A stretch of 64,000 nucleotides of DNA from Phlebiopsis flavidoalba (taxonomy: Eukaryota; Basidiomycota; Agaricomycetes; Polyporales; Phanerochaetaceae): the NCBI GenBank assembly GCA_035772785.1, contig JAOCPU010000054.1:62001-126000 (forward strand), given 5' to 3'. This document shows positions 25,385 through 37,500 of this stretch, one piece after another (within the stretch, counting starts at the first letter, position 1; the number at the start of each line of letters is the position of its first letter). The notes below the pieces were generated by a model. It saw only the letters and a program-made list of their open reading frames with translations. It did no database searches and was not told where the DNA came from. Position numbers and translations under genes: made by a program.

Positions 25385-25541
25385 CGGTGCGCCTCGGCGG
25401 CTGACCCCTCCCCCCGCCCCCCCCCTTTTGGCCCTTCTACTTCCGTTCGCTTTCGTAGCTGCTTTGTTCTTTTCTCTTCATTTGGTCCTCTCTGTGTCTT
25501 CCCCTTCTTCTAATTAACGTCTTCTAGGCTTTTCTTCTACA

Positions 25542-27722
25542 ATGGGGTTGCTCGTTCGCTGTTCAAGTCGTTGGAGCGTAAATCAGGGAGGGCATCGGTC
25601 CGTCGCCGGTGTGAAGGATTGCGTCGACTATTCCCATGATTTGACTATTGCACATTCTTAAACGGATCGACAGACCACGAGCGTGCCATGGGAATACGGT
25701 GAAAGGAATCTCTCAGGCATCCCACCCGACTAGTTGAGAAGGTACGTGCTATTAGCTGAGTAGCAAAATTCAAGAACGATTTTTAGGGCTCCAACCTTGT
25801 CATGGCGTCCATAGTCTTCGGAAGCAGCTTCAAGCTCACGCAGCGGTGAAATCCGAACTTCCATGTAGTCTCAGCTCTGGGACTGCTAGGCTCACAGCCC
25901 CAGAGGTTTCCTGGTCCATCCAAAAGGACCCACCCCCCCCCCCTTCTCTTGCGCGACACCCACCCCCGAAAGCCCGCGTTCATCCCAGCTCCACCTCGTC
26001 TTACCTCACCCGGCTGTGGTCGCTTCGTCAGCCCCCAAGGTCACCAAGCGCCTTCGTCTGCCTTCCAGCGCCTTCGGTCTGCCTTCCAGCTATGCAAGTC
26101 CGACTTTCAAGACCGGGGTAGGACGCCTCAGCGGCGGAAGCCGGGTGTTGTCGTCAACGCACATCAACACCGGTAGGGAGTTCGCCATGTACACCCATCG
26201 ACAAAGGCTGGCCAGGAGCTCGCTCATCGGGAAGACCGAGCCCTCGGTGCGCTGACTGCCCTGAAGGACGTCAGCCCACTCGGGACACGTGACCCCCGAC
26301 TATCGCGGACTTCGGTCGGGAGCTTACCCACGACGACAGAAGCCAGTTCTGCTTTCTCTCTGTGAGTATGGTCGCTTTTGGTGTGGTCGATATCACTGGT
26401 GCAATCATACTGAACAGCGGCATGCAGACACACTATCCTCCAAGGGCAGCCTTCGTGATCTCATCGACCGCTGGCGTCATCGTCTGCCCGAGCCGCTCGT
26501 GAAGCTCTACGCCGCTGAGATCGTGAGTTCTACCACCACATGTCTTGCATGTCTAGCGGCTGACACATGTTGTAACATAGGCCTCCGGCATCAAGTTTTC
26601 TCCACGACAACGACATTGTGCACGGCGACATCAGGCCCGAGACCATCTACCTCACCGAAGGCCACCACGTCGTTCTCAGTCCCGCTTTTACCACGCAAGG
26701 TCCGTCGTCAAGTCCAAGCGGCCCGCCAACACCGATTGCATGGACTTGAACTACGCCGCTCCCGAGCTGTTCACCGGCGACACTTGCCAGTTTTCCAACG
26801 ATGTCTGGTCATTCGCATCACCGTCTTTTGCTATGGGTCATGGGCAGGGTGAGTTTGAACGTGCTGTGTCTGTTTGTGTGTACATGATCTCAGGTTATGT
26901 TGGAAACAGACCCCCTGGGACTCGAACGACTACGTCGAGACCATTCGCAACCTCATGACATCCTTTGAGGATTGGGCTCCGCGAGGACTACATAGGGATC
27001 TCTGGGCGGAGCTTTTCCTTAGGAAGGTGAGAACACCATTTGTTTCGTTCAGTGGGTCGTTTTCGTTTGACGCGAGCTCTGCACACAGGTTCTCATCAAG
27101 GACCCCGCTTTGCGTCCGACAATCAGCAAGGCAATGGGCCACTTTTGGTTGCGCAAGACGTAAGTAAACCTTCCTTTGTCACCGCTCATTGCATCTACTA
27201 ACGTGCGCATCCCTTCCAGCAACTGGAAGAAGGCCATCGCTTCGGGCACCGCTCCGATTCCGAAGGTCGGCCTTCCTTTCGTGGAACATGCCCCTTCCAC
27301 TCTCAGACAGGACGATGAATCCATGTTCGGGTGGGGCTACTCTTACGAATGGCAACATGTTCGCCTCCCGCAAGCGGGCGGAGGACACGTACTGTGTGGA
27401 CCCTCACCCCAGAGTTCTTCTACACGTCGACTGCTCTAGCCACGGCTAAGAGTACGTCGACGACGGTTCCGCTGAAGAATCGAGACCCATGACTCCTTCG
27501 TCCTCTCACCCGGTGATCCCGATTCCGAACCCGGCGATCCACACGGACGACGAAGTCTCTGACGAGAAGGCAAGTACTATTACCCACTACGAGTCTTCTG
27601 TAACTGTGCTGACATATGATCATTTGTAGCCCACTGGTGTCTTGTCCTGCGTGAAGAGCTGGCTCGGTACCGTTGCATATCTGGCATCTCTCGTCTTTGC
27701 AAAGCGTATTTGCTTGCTCTAG
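25542..27722 (+). CDS. Divergent protein kinase-like protein (predicted pseudokinase), copy B
   Basis: The better-preserved copy. The first exon starts MGLLVR at 25542. The N-lobe HINTGREFAMYT (26162-26197) leads into IDKG after one inserted base; Tyr sits where the ATP-anchoring Lys of the AMK motif belongs. QGSLRDLIDRW (26443-26475) and an alphaE helix follow. The catalytic-loop equivalent is VHGDIRPETIYL (26614-26650): Asp is kept, but Arg is Gly and the metal-binding Asn is Thr. No DFG follows (LSPAF instead). The C-lobe retains LNYAAPELF (26745-26772), DVWSF and TPWDSNDYVETIRNLM (about 26910-26960). After two further exons (LRPTISKAMGHFWLRK near 27110-27160) and an acidic, Pro/Ser-rich linker, the last exon encodes a Leu/Ala-rich tail, SWLGTVAYLASLVFAK, stop at 27720-27722. 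The fold resembles an AGC/CAMK-type kinase; catalytic competence is doubtful. The tail could be a membrane anchor. Confidence 0.7.
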
Positions 27723-29608
27723 GGTGCTCCGACTTCAACACTGGTCGCTCCCCCCCATCCCTTCAGCCCATTACTTCATTTCTCTTTTGACTTGCTCTGC
27801 TCTACGATCCTCTCGACTACTCTACAGCCTCTACACCACAGCCTACTCCACTCGCGGTCATGACGTTCCAGCAGCGCCATGCTCTACAATTACAGTCTAT
27901 CCCCCACTCCCCCCGGTCACGAGGTTCCAGCAACGTCGTGCTTTTCAACACACAATTTGGACCTCGAGTTCACGGCCGCGCGACGCTCCTCAGTAACGTC
28001 GCGCTCTACAGCCTATCACGATACTCGGACACCTTCCGACTCGGACGCACAGCCTATTCTCTCCTCTGCGAGTACATACCCACTCAACGCCTTCGGATAC
28101 CCCCTTCCTCATCTCCTGGATCTTTTTCGTGTCTATTTCTATCGTCTCTCCTCTACGATCTTGCAGCCTACTTACCACTTTAATCCCTAATCTACTCTTC
28201 TCTTGGCGACATCTCTCGACGATCGGCACCTTCATCATCTGGTGGATGCTTGGCCACTTTGGGTCACGATTCTCCTCGGCACTCTTCAACAGAAAGCTAC
28301 CTCCACGCGCGCACGCTTCCCTTTCCCCCACCTGGACCAGCCTGCACATCCTCTAGTTTTGGATATCGAGCTGGCAGGAACTAGGATAACCGCGACGACC
28401 TCGTATCACCTACGGCTCAACAACCACAGGCGCAGTCAACTCGACGGACGTTCTTGGAGACTTCACTCTCTCTGACGCCTTCACTCGTCGACAACACAGT
28501 TGCTTGCATCACACCTCGGGCTTCTCTACCACGGCTCTGCGATTCAAGATCGGACACCGGCGGCCGTCGGCGTTGGGTGCAGGGATGGGGCTCGCGTGGG
28601 TCCGTCGCGATGAGCCTTCAAGGCTCCGCGACGTTGATTCCACCAGTCCGGCGATGCCTGCTCTCTTCTGCTCGGCGGTCTGCTGGTCCTCTGGTCTTCT
28701 TTCGCGGGGTCGTGGTGGGGGCTGGGGTGTGCGCGAGGGCTGTGGATTGGCGATGTGAGTCCGTCTCGCCTGTGGGTCTGTTCCGCTAACGGGTCTTGCT
28801 CCATGGTCTCTTCCGAGTCGTGGTCTGGTTTTCTCTTGGTCTCTCGCTGCGACGCTTTCTTGTGCTACTCATCGGTATCGGACGGTCTGCCCTTGCTTCT
28901 CTTTCATTTCTTCGGTGGCCTCTAGGCCATCGGTTTTACTCCCAGCTGCATCTTCTCTATGTCTCCTCGTAATTTCCATGTGTTGTATGACATTTATCAA
29001 TTTTAATCATTTGGGCCATATCACGGGGCATAAGTGAGCGTAAACTAGTAAGACGGGGTAACAATTGCTAGTAAAGTAGTTTGGTGCACCCGCGGATTCC
29101 ATCAACGAGGCAACAGAGTCAAGACAAAGATTTTGGTCAGCACGAGTGGGTCTCGTAGTGGCTGTCCGTACAATGAAGGGTCAACCGTCCCTTGGCCTGG
29201 GGGCTTAAGACACGAATGGCGTAGGATCTAGAGATCTGCATCGGTCGACTGCACGCGCGGCGCTACCGGAGCCCTGCGGCCCGTGGGAAATATCAAGGCG
29301 TACCGGCCTAATCCGGTCTTGCACCAAGCGCGCGTTGCATCCAGGCGGATTGCCACGAACCTCCCACACGACGATCACAGCACCGCCCGCATATATGCGC
29401 GAATGTACTCAATTCCGAATAGCTTGTAGGTGCAAGGATGTGTGTATGTATCGCCATGGGGCGCTGCGAAGAACGCTGTGCCACAGCGCTCGTGGGGACG
29501 CCCTGTTGGGAGCGAGCTTGACGCGGAGGATGGTCGCTGCGACGACGACTTCATCTTCGTTGTTCTGTCTCTGATTGTAAGAGTGAAGAGGTAAAGATCG
29601 TTGCTCGG
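27723..29608. other. Conserved 3' flank of kinase copy B and spacer
   Basis: 27.78-28.86 kb is conserved with 20.33-21.55 kb, as described for copy A, and again shows the open stretch STIGTFIIWWMLGHFGSRF (28224-28280). 29.04-29.6 kb carries the repeated blocks listed for unit 2 and no gene that I recognise. Confidence 0.4.
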
Positions 29609-30272
29609 TATGGAACCACAGGTGATTGGGAACATGTTGGTGCCACACTTTTGCTTCCATGATGCACGAACTCTGAGCGGTTTGGGACAGCCCATAGATC
29701 GCGGTCACCACGATGTTGTGCGCTCTTCCCAGATGGTATCACGCAAAGCTACCTGCAGAAGCAACATGCGACAAGGTCGCAACCTTCGACGACCTTCTCG
29801 CCCTCGGCGAGTGCCCTCTCGAAGACATCGCCTGGGATCCTGACGAAGCCAGATCCCTCCCCCGTCCCCCACTGCGCGGGCTGGCCGGCGGAGCCATACG
29901 TTTTTCTCCGCACCCGACGCGCGCGTCGCCCTGCAGCAGGTGCACTGGATATGGCGTACGCGTCTGTGCAAAACCGTGGTGGGGCGATTTCGCGGCGGGC
30001 AAGCTCAGTCTGGAGGTTATCAAGGGTCGTGTGCGTGCGCGCGAGGGACGAGGATCGGACGCTAAGGTGAGCTAACGAGCTTGTGGTGGGCGAGGGCGTG
30101 CTGCCCGGGCGGTTTTCGCTGCTCAGCGGGCGGCATACGACACGCGTGGCGAATACGCAGGTGCCGCCCCCGCGAGAACTGAAACGCCTGGCCCTTGTGA
30201 GTGTTGGGGGGGCTTTGGACGCTGGTTGTTGTGTGAGACGCTAGGGCATGAGACAATGATCATCGAGGGCAA
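29609..30272 (+). CDS. Unknown conserved gene, copy 2 of the tandem unit
   Basis: Starts MEPQVIGNM at 29609. After a frame change near 29765, it reads DKVATFDDLLALGECPLEDI (29769-29828), then a segment RFSPHPTRA / CAKPWWGDFAAGKLSLEVIK (29900-30025), a GTGAGC donor at about 30066, and an exon with RELKRLAL that ends at a GTGAGT donor (30178-30198). The next exon starts GHETMIIEGK at 30245 and meets a stop at 30272. Copy 1 shares the ends of both exons. Function unknown; no signal peptide, membrane segment or known motif was found. Confidence 0.4.
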
Positions 30273-30276
30273 ATAG

Positions 30277-31240
30277 ATGCTACAAGTCACCCAGCAGCTG
30301 GGCATTATCCACATCTTGGACCCACAGCTCAGGCAAAAAGTCAAAGACGAGGCCTTGGGTGAGTATGAATGGGTGGCATATTTCGATAATGACGGTCGGC
30401 CATTTAAGGAAGAAATTGTGGACCCTCTGCTTTGGCAGCCTGAACTCAGACACGAGTGGCGTAGAGTATATTATGTTTTTTCTGGTTACCCTCATGTCAT
30501 TTTTATTTTCAATACCGATAGGTCAATACGTACTCAGACTTGAATGTCTTAACTTGCTGAACTCAACGCCCCACGAGCCGACTTCCCCGGTGTGAACTTT
30601 CCACGGACGCGTGGCGCCACACTGACGGTAACACGCGTAGATCCACGCTTTCTTTTTCTCCCCTCGACACGACTGCCAGGGATCCAGGAGCTTATACCGA
30701 CCAATCGCGAGTGGCATCAGTCAAACCACATTTTCTCGCAGAACACGGGCCAGGAGGTATCCAAAATCCCGCAGTGTGTACTCGAGCTCGTTGAAACCAC
30801 TTTGCATCATGATCAAGGGCCTAAAAACCAGAACCATGTCCGAAGGCGTCCAAGTCTTTACCCCACGGCCTCACACTTCACGCAGAGCGTCGACACACCG
30901 ACGCGGCTTAGCGGGAAAAGCCCCCGCACACAGCTCGCCATCATCAGCTGCTCAATTAACCGGGGCGGCTCCACTCGTCGTCTACCAACCCCAACCTCGA
31001 AATTGCCGACATCCTCGACCCCGGTTTGCATGCACGCCCCTCGCTGCACGACCTCTGCATTGCCAACTGGCACGCACTGTCTACACGCAGCACACGCGCA
31101 CGCGTCGCGAGGCGTCGCGTCGGTCGGCTAGCCCGCCACACCGTGGCCCAAACGTGGGCGACGCGCAGGAAGCCTGATGTCCGCCCGCCAAGCCGCGTCC
31201 GAGACTTCGACCACAACCGACGTCAAGGGTCCCCGGACGC
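30277..31240 (+). CDS. Possible gene remnants of unknown function
   Basis: Two open stretches read like real protein. 30277-30480 translates with a segment EYEWVAYFDNDGRPFKEEIV rich in charged and aromatic residues. 30595-30830 contains LPGIQELIPTNREWHQSNHI. A GT donor-like site near 30359 and AG sites near 30590 would allow them to be exons of one gene, or to continue the unknown gene just upstream. From about 30900 the frame becomes low-complexity. No family recognised. Confidence 0.3.
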
Positions 31241-31347
31241 ACCCTTTTAATCGTGCGCGCATAGATGTCGCGCATATATCTACCCTGTTCTCTCTCCCTC
31301 TGTCTCATCAACCATCCCCACCCCAAGTCGCTCCTTTAGCAAACCCG

Positions 31348-32939
31348 ATGCGCCCCGCCCTCCCGCTCGTTCTCCCTCGCCGCGGCGTGCGCTGCACATG
31401 CAGATGAGATATACCTGTACGGCTCCCCCTCGCGGGCGAGCTGAACCTCGCGCGTTTGGGCAGCGTGCTGCAGTTTGACCGCGCGCGCGCCGCGGCGGCG
31501 CTCCGCGAGCGCGTGCATGCGGGCGGGCCGCGGCGGCGGCAGCCTGCTGCGTCGGTCGACGCGACGAACACTGCTGTGAGTTGTTCTGTTGGGTTTGTGT
31601 TGCTGTGTGCTGATGGGGGACAGGTGGATTTTACCGTGCAAGTGAGCATTGGCGAGCCGGCGACGCAATGTGAGTCTGGGAGAGATGGTGCGGTTTGGGT
31701 GGGAGCTGATTTGTGTGGTAGATACGCTCCTTTTGGATACCGGGAGCTCGAATACGTGGGTCGGGGCGAACAAAAAGTACGCTCCTACTTCGTCGAGCCA
31801 TAATACCGGGGAACCCGTTGTACGTCGCTATCTCTTTGCGTTCAATTACTGCTGATGTCGTTCTCGTAGCACGTGAGCTACGGCAGTGGCCAGTTTTCCG
31901 GCACGGAATGTAAGTAGACTCCTTTCTGGGGTTACGTAGGTGCGAAAAGCTGACAACCGCGCAGACACAGACAAACTCGACTTTGGCCACGGACTCGTGA
32001 TCGCAAACCAATCCATCGGCGTCGCGAACAGCACCTCGGGTTTCGACGGCACCTTCGACGGGATCCTCGGCATCGGGCCCACAGGACCTCACCGAAGGTA
32101 CTTGCTCCCCTCCTCACCAACCCACGAAAGCTCAGTGTGTGCACCCTCAGGCACCGTAGGCGACTCGCACGACCAAATCCCCACCGTCGTCGACAACCTG
32201 CACGCGCAGGGGACGATCCGCGAGAAGGCGCTGGGCATGTTCTACCCGCCGTATGCGGCGAACACGACGGGCAGCGTCCATGTGTTCGGCGGCGTGGACC
32301 CGGCGCACTGCACGGGCGCGCTGAGCTATGTCCCCGTCACGAAGTCGCCCGCCCCCACCCCGCGGGGGGACTACTTTTTGGTGTCCGACCAGAGCGTGTC
32401 GTATGGCGGTGCGCAGATCGCGGGGAACGTCCCCGGGATTGTGGACAGACGGGACCACGCTGGTCCTCCTCGCATCTGGTGCGCATACACCCAGCTTCCC
32501 GTCTATATGCGCGCTGACGAGATGAAAGATCATTATGAGGCGTATGTGAACGCGACAGGCGCGAGCGAGGACAAGGACACGGGTATGCTTTCGCTCCCGA
32601 AGGCACAGTTCGCGAACCTGAAGCCGCTGACGTTCCACATCGGCGGGAAGGACTGGACGCTGAACGCCAACGCGCAGATCTGGCCGCGCAGCCTCAACAG
32701 CGCGCGCTCAAAGGCGGGGACGATGACCACGTCTACCTCGTCGTCGGTAACGTGCGTTCCTCCTTTTCCTCTACTGAGCGCAATGCTGATGGAGGTGTAG
32801 CTGGGAAGCAAGAGCGGCGCGGGCTTCGACTTTATCAACGGCTACATGTTCATGCAGCGCTTCTAACACCGTGTTTGATTCGTCCAACAACTGCGTCGGG
32901 TTCGCCACGACGAAGTACACCGACTCGGAGGACAACTAA
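31348..32939 (+). CDS. Secreted aspartic protease, pepsin family A1 (polyporopepsin-like)
   Basis: ATG at 31348 with a short hydrophobic, Ala/Leu/Val-rich start fitting a signal peptide, then a basic propeptide (to about 31560). The first catalytic motif LLLDTGSSNTWVGANKKY lies at 31731-31778, followed by HVSYGSGQFSGTEY (flap region, 31870-31915), FDGTFDGILGIGPTG (32043-32090), SVHVFGGVDPAHCTGALSYV (32274-32333) and GDYFLVSDQSVSYGG (32368-32412). The second catalytic site (near 32441-32470) reads GIVD then shifts frame, where DTGTTLVLLAS is expected. The C-terminal GSKSGAGFDFINGYMFMQRF (32803-32863) and CVGFATTKYTDSEDN end at the stop at 32937-32939. Introns near 31573-31620, 31668-31720, 31815-31870 and 32749-32800. 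Such enzymes are secreted acid endopeptidases used in nutrition. The frame break at the second Asp could be error or inactivation. Confidence 0.9.
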
Positions 32940-33149
32940 CCTCTCTCCACTCGCTTCCAACCGTTCTCAAGACACTTCGCTTTCGTCTACTCTATCGCAG
33001 TGCTAATGATACCCTATACCCGCACAATTGACTTGTCCTTGTACGCACTCGTCGTCTGCGACGACGACAAAAACCTGACCTGTATTTTATACACTATGTA
33101 TTCCACAACTCTTACATTTTTTTTTTTTTTCTTTCGGTGCATCCGTGCG

Positions 33150-34215
<1,066 letters not shown>

Positions 34216-34578
34216 TAGAAGCTGTAAGGAACGCGCTGTATGGAAGGTCAGTAGAGTTTGTGAGACGGTCATTGGCTGAGTGTTACTGCGGCGCGAGGGG
34301 CGGTCAGTAATTTTTGTTATCGCTGGCGGGCGCGGTCCACCCGCTTTCCCCTAGCGACTCTGCAGAGAGGTGATGCAAAACAGTTTCCTCGATCCCTCTC
34401 GCCCTCTCTCCTGGCTGCCTTGCCAAAAACGCCGACCGCCTGCTGCTCGGGCCGATGGAAAGGCACGCACACACTCTTTCTAAGGAGAATCACGACCTCT
34501 GCGATAGACCTCAGCGGAACGCCTGCTGGCATCGGCAGTTTCCGTGCCCACCCTCACCATCCCTCGCAACCGACAGAC

Positions 34579-37500
34579 ATGCAGGCAGCGTCGCGCGCCG
34601 CACGCCTCAGCTGGGGCCGCATGGAGACGACACACGACCCCCTCCGCTTCGACCTACGCGATGCCGAGCCCCGCCCAAGCACGTCCTCGCGCCCGGCGCG
34701 CCAGTAGCCGGCGCATCCGCGGGCTGGGCCTCCCACGACGACCCGTTCTTCTCGCCGACCGAGGACGACAGCCCGACCTTTGCCCACGGCTACGCGACCG
34801 GCGCGCCGGGGACGTACAGCACCGCGCAGCCGGGGCCCTCGTCTGCGTCCCTCATCTCGTCCGTCTACCGCACAAACTCCGACCTCCCGACGCAGGCCAG
34901 GACGACGACGAGATCGCGCTCGTGAGTTACACGGCCAACACCATGTCGCGATCGGCCCCGGGCACCAGCAGCGGGTGGCGTGCGGGCGGCGACGCAGACC
35001 CCGTGAGCGGTCGGCGGCGGGCGGTGCGCGCGGGAAGCGTGCGCGTGCGATACAGCACCGCGCCCGTCGCCGCTGCGCAAGGCGCCGGGGAACCGTCTCA
35101 CGACTATTTCGCGCAACCTACGGCGAGCATCAATACGTGTGTTTTGTCAATATGGCGGGGATGGGAGTAGAAGACCACGTGCTGGTTGGAGGACATGTGA
35201 CGAGAAGGTGGACCGTAAGGAGGACGAGGAGGACGAGGAAGAGCCCGAGAAGGACCATGAGGCCGTGTTGTCCTCGACCTCGCCAAGACTATGCCATTGC
35301 GTGGTAGGAGCTGGGCTTCATGGGTCCCACGAAATAGAGTGCGGTTAGCGATGTACAAATTCTTGGTATATCCGTGCGTCCTCCTTTGCTTTTGACTGTA
35401 CGTACATTGCTCACACTGACATAGCTGGGACGGAGCCTATAATATTGCTACTTTATCATCTTCAACGCTATTGTTTTGACCATTCAAGCTGCACCAGACA
35501 TTGCTTTAGACCCTGACGACAATGCCACGCCCGCCCAAGTAAAGGGCTATTTCCATGGCTGGGAGGACTACGCCGCTGTTTGTTTTCCCTGTTCATTGTA
35601 TTCACGTACGTTTCTTCTCCTCTCTCTAGGTTAGCACTTGGAGTAGCTAAAGTTGTGTACACTCGCCGAGACTTAGATGATTTGTTTGCACGGAATAACA
35701 GTCTCTGGGTTCGCTATACTAGACCCCGAAATCCCCGTCTCAACCCTCTTTCACTCCCTCTTCTCCCCACACCCAAGGACCCCCGCCTCGCACCCTCCTC
35801 CGAATCCACAACCACCCTCTCCCGCCACCCCTCCCTCGTACACGCCTCCTCCCCAGCGCCCACAGTCCTCTCCCGCACGCCCTCCGTGACCGAACGCTTC
35901 CGCCGCCTGCGCACGAACCTCGCGCGGCCCTTCGCGCTCGCGCATCCCAAACGCCATCGCGTCGTCCGAGCCCGCGACGCCCCGGGCGTGCGCGCGCTCG
36001 ATCGGTACACGGTGCAGAGCAAGACGCCGATCCTCGAGAAGGCGGCGCACCTGCGGCGGCCGGTCGCAGCCGACGTGTCCTCGGGACCAGGCGCTGCTGC
36101 GCTCGGACACGGGCGAGCCGCTCGCGCTGCCGTTTTCCGCCTCAGCGTATTGCGCGCGGCGCACGGTGCGACGCAGCAAGCGCCATCTGCCGTACCTCCG
36201 CCACAGCTGGACGCGCATCGATTTTGTCGCGGTGCTCAGCTTTTGATGATCACGTTTGGGCTCGCGTGTGGTGGGGGTCGAGCATGGGACGTATCATGTG
36301 GGCGTGTTTCGCGCGTTGAGTGTGTTGAGGACCGCAAGGTTGTTGGCGATTACGTCGGGTACGACGGTGAGTGCGTAGATACCCTGAGCGGGCGACATCG
36401 CTGACTTATTCGTGTAGACGATCATGCGCTCCCTGAAGGACCGCGCGCCCGCTCCTCGCGAGCGTCGCCTAATTTTGTGCTCTTCGCAATGGTGCTACTT
36501 CTCGTGCGTCTACGCGCCTCCTCCATTCGCTTAAAAAAAACTGCCACCACCGCAAAGAATTATTGGCATCCAGTCGTTCAAGGGCTCGTACCGCCGCACA
36601 TGAACGCTTCCTCCAGACCGGCGGGGATGAGATCGACCTGGGTCAACAGTGCGGTGCGTGGCTCGACCCGACTACGCTCGGAGGTGCTGCCGTATGTGCC
36701 CAAGAGCAATCTCCACGGAAGCGACGGCCAAGGGATTCGTATGTCCACTGAACCAGATCTGCAAGGTGCGTTTACGTGGTTGACTGTAAGCAAGACGCCT
36801 GACAGTGAATTTGTCGTGATAGGAAGGAGACGATAACCCGATGAGTGGTGTCGAGAGCTTTGACACGATCTATTTTGCGGCGCTGCAGGTGTTTCATTGT
36901 CTCGTCTGCAAACGGTGTAAGTGCTTTTTCTGCGCGATGAGATGTAGTTTGCTGACATTCTGCAGTGGTCGCGCCGCTGATGTACAACATGATGGACTCG
37001 GAGTTCTTTGTGTCATGTTCTTCTTCATCGTCTGTGTTATCATCCTCAACTTCTGGCTCATCAACCTCTTCGTGGCCGTCATCACGAACACGTTCTCTGC
37101 CATCCGCAGCACGGACACGCACAAAAAAGCGCGTTTGGTGCCGCACCGTACGTGTGCTACTCTCTTTCCGTTGCAGGCCACCACTGAGTGTATTAACACA
37201 GCTTGGAACCCGGGCGCTGCACGACGACGAAGGCTGGTCCATCGGCGACGGGCGGCGCATCGCGCGGCACAACCGGCTGAAGGAGGTCTACGAGAGCATC
37301 CGGTGGTGCTGGGTCGCGCTCGCGCGCTCGCGTCGCTCGTGCTGCAGGCGACGCGGAACGTCGAAGTGTCCCGCGACGCACGCGGAGATCCTCGACAAGG
37401 GCGAGCTCGGGCTCACGATCGCGTTCGACGTCGGATCGTCATTCGTATACTCGTCGTACCTGCCCGACTACCGCGGCTTCTTTTTGCGCACGGCCAGAAT

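Larger units (their letters stand above)
25000..30260. repeat. Tandem duplication, unit 2
   Basis: Second diverged direct copy of the kinase-like plus unknown-gene unit. It contains a CCCGTGGGATAATATCA block (25023), the GAGGCTGACCGTCAG block (25309), the kinase-like gene B, the 3' flank with TCTCGACGATCGGCACCTTC (28212), the TTGGGCCATA block (29011) and the unknown gene beginning MEPQ at 29609. A further partial copy of the CCCGTGGGAAATATCAA block occurs at about 29281 without a kinase gene after it. The CTTGGC..GGGG..TAAGACAC block also occurs twice (about 24795 and 29190). The unit therefore has a more complex history than one clean duplication. Confidence 0.75.
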
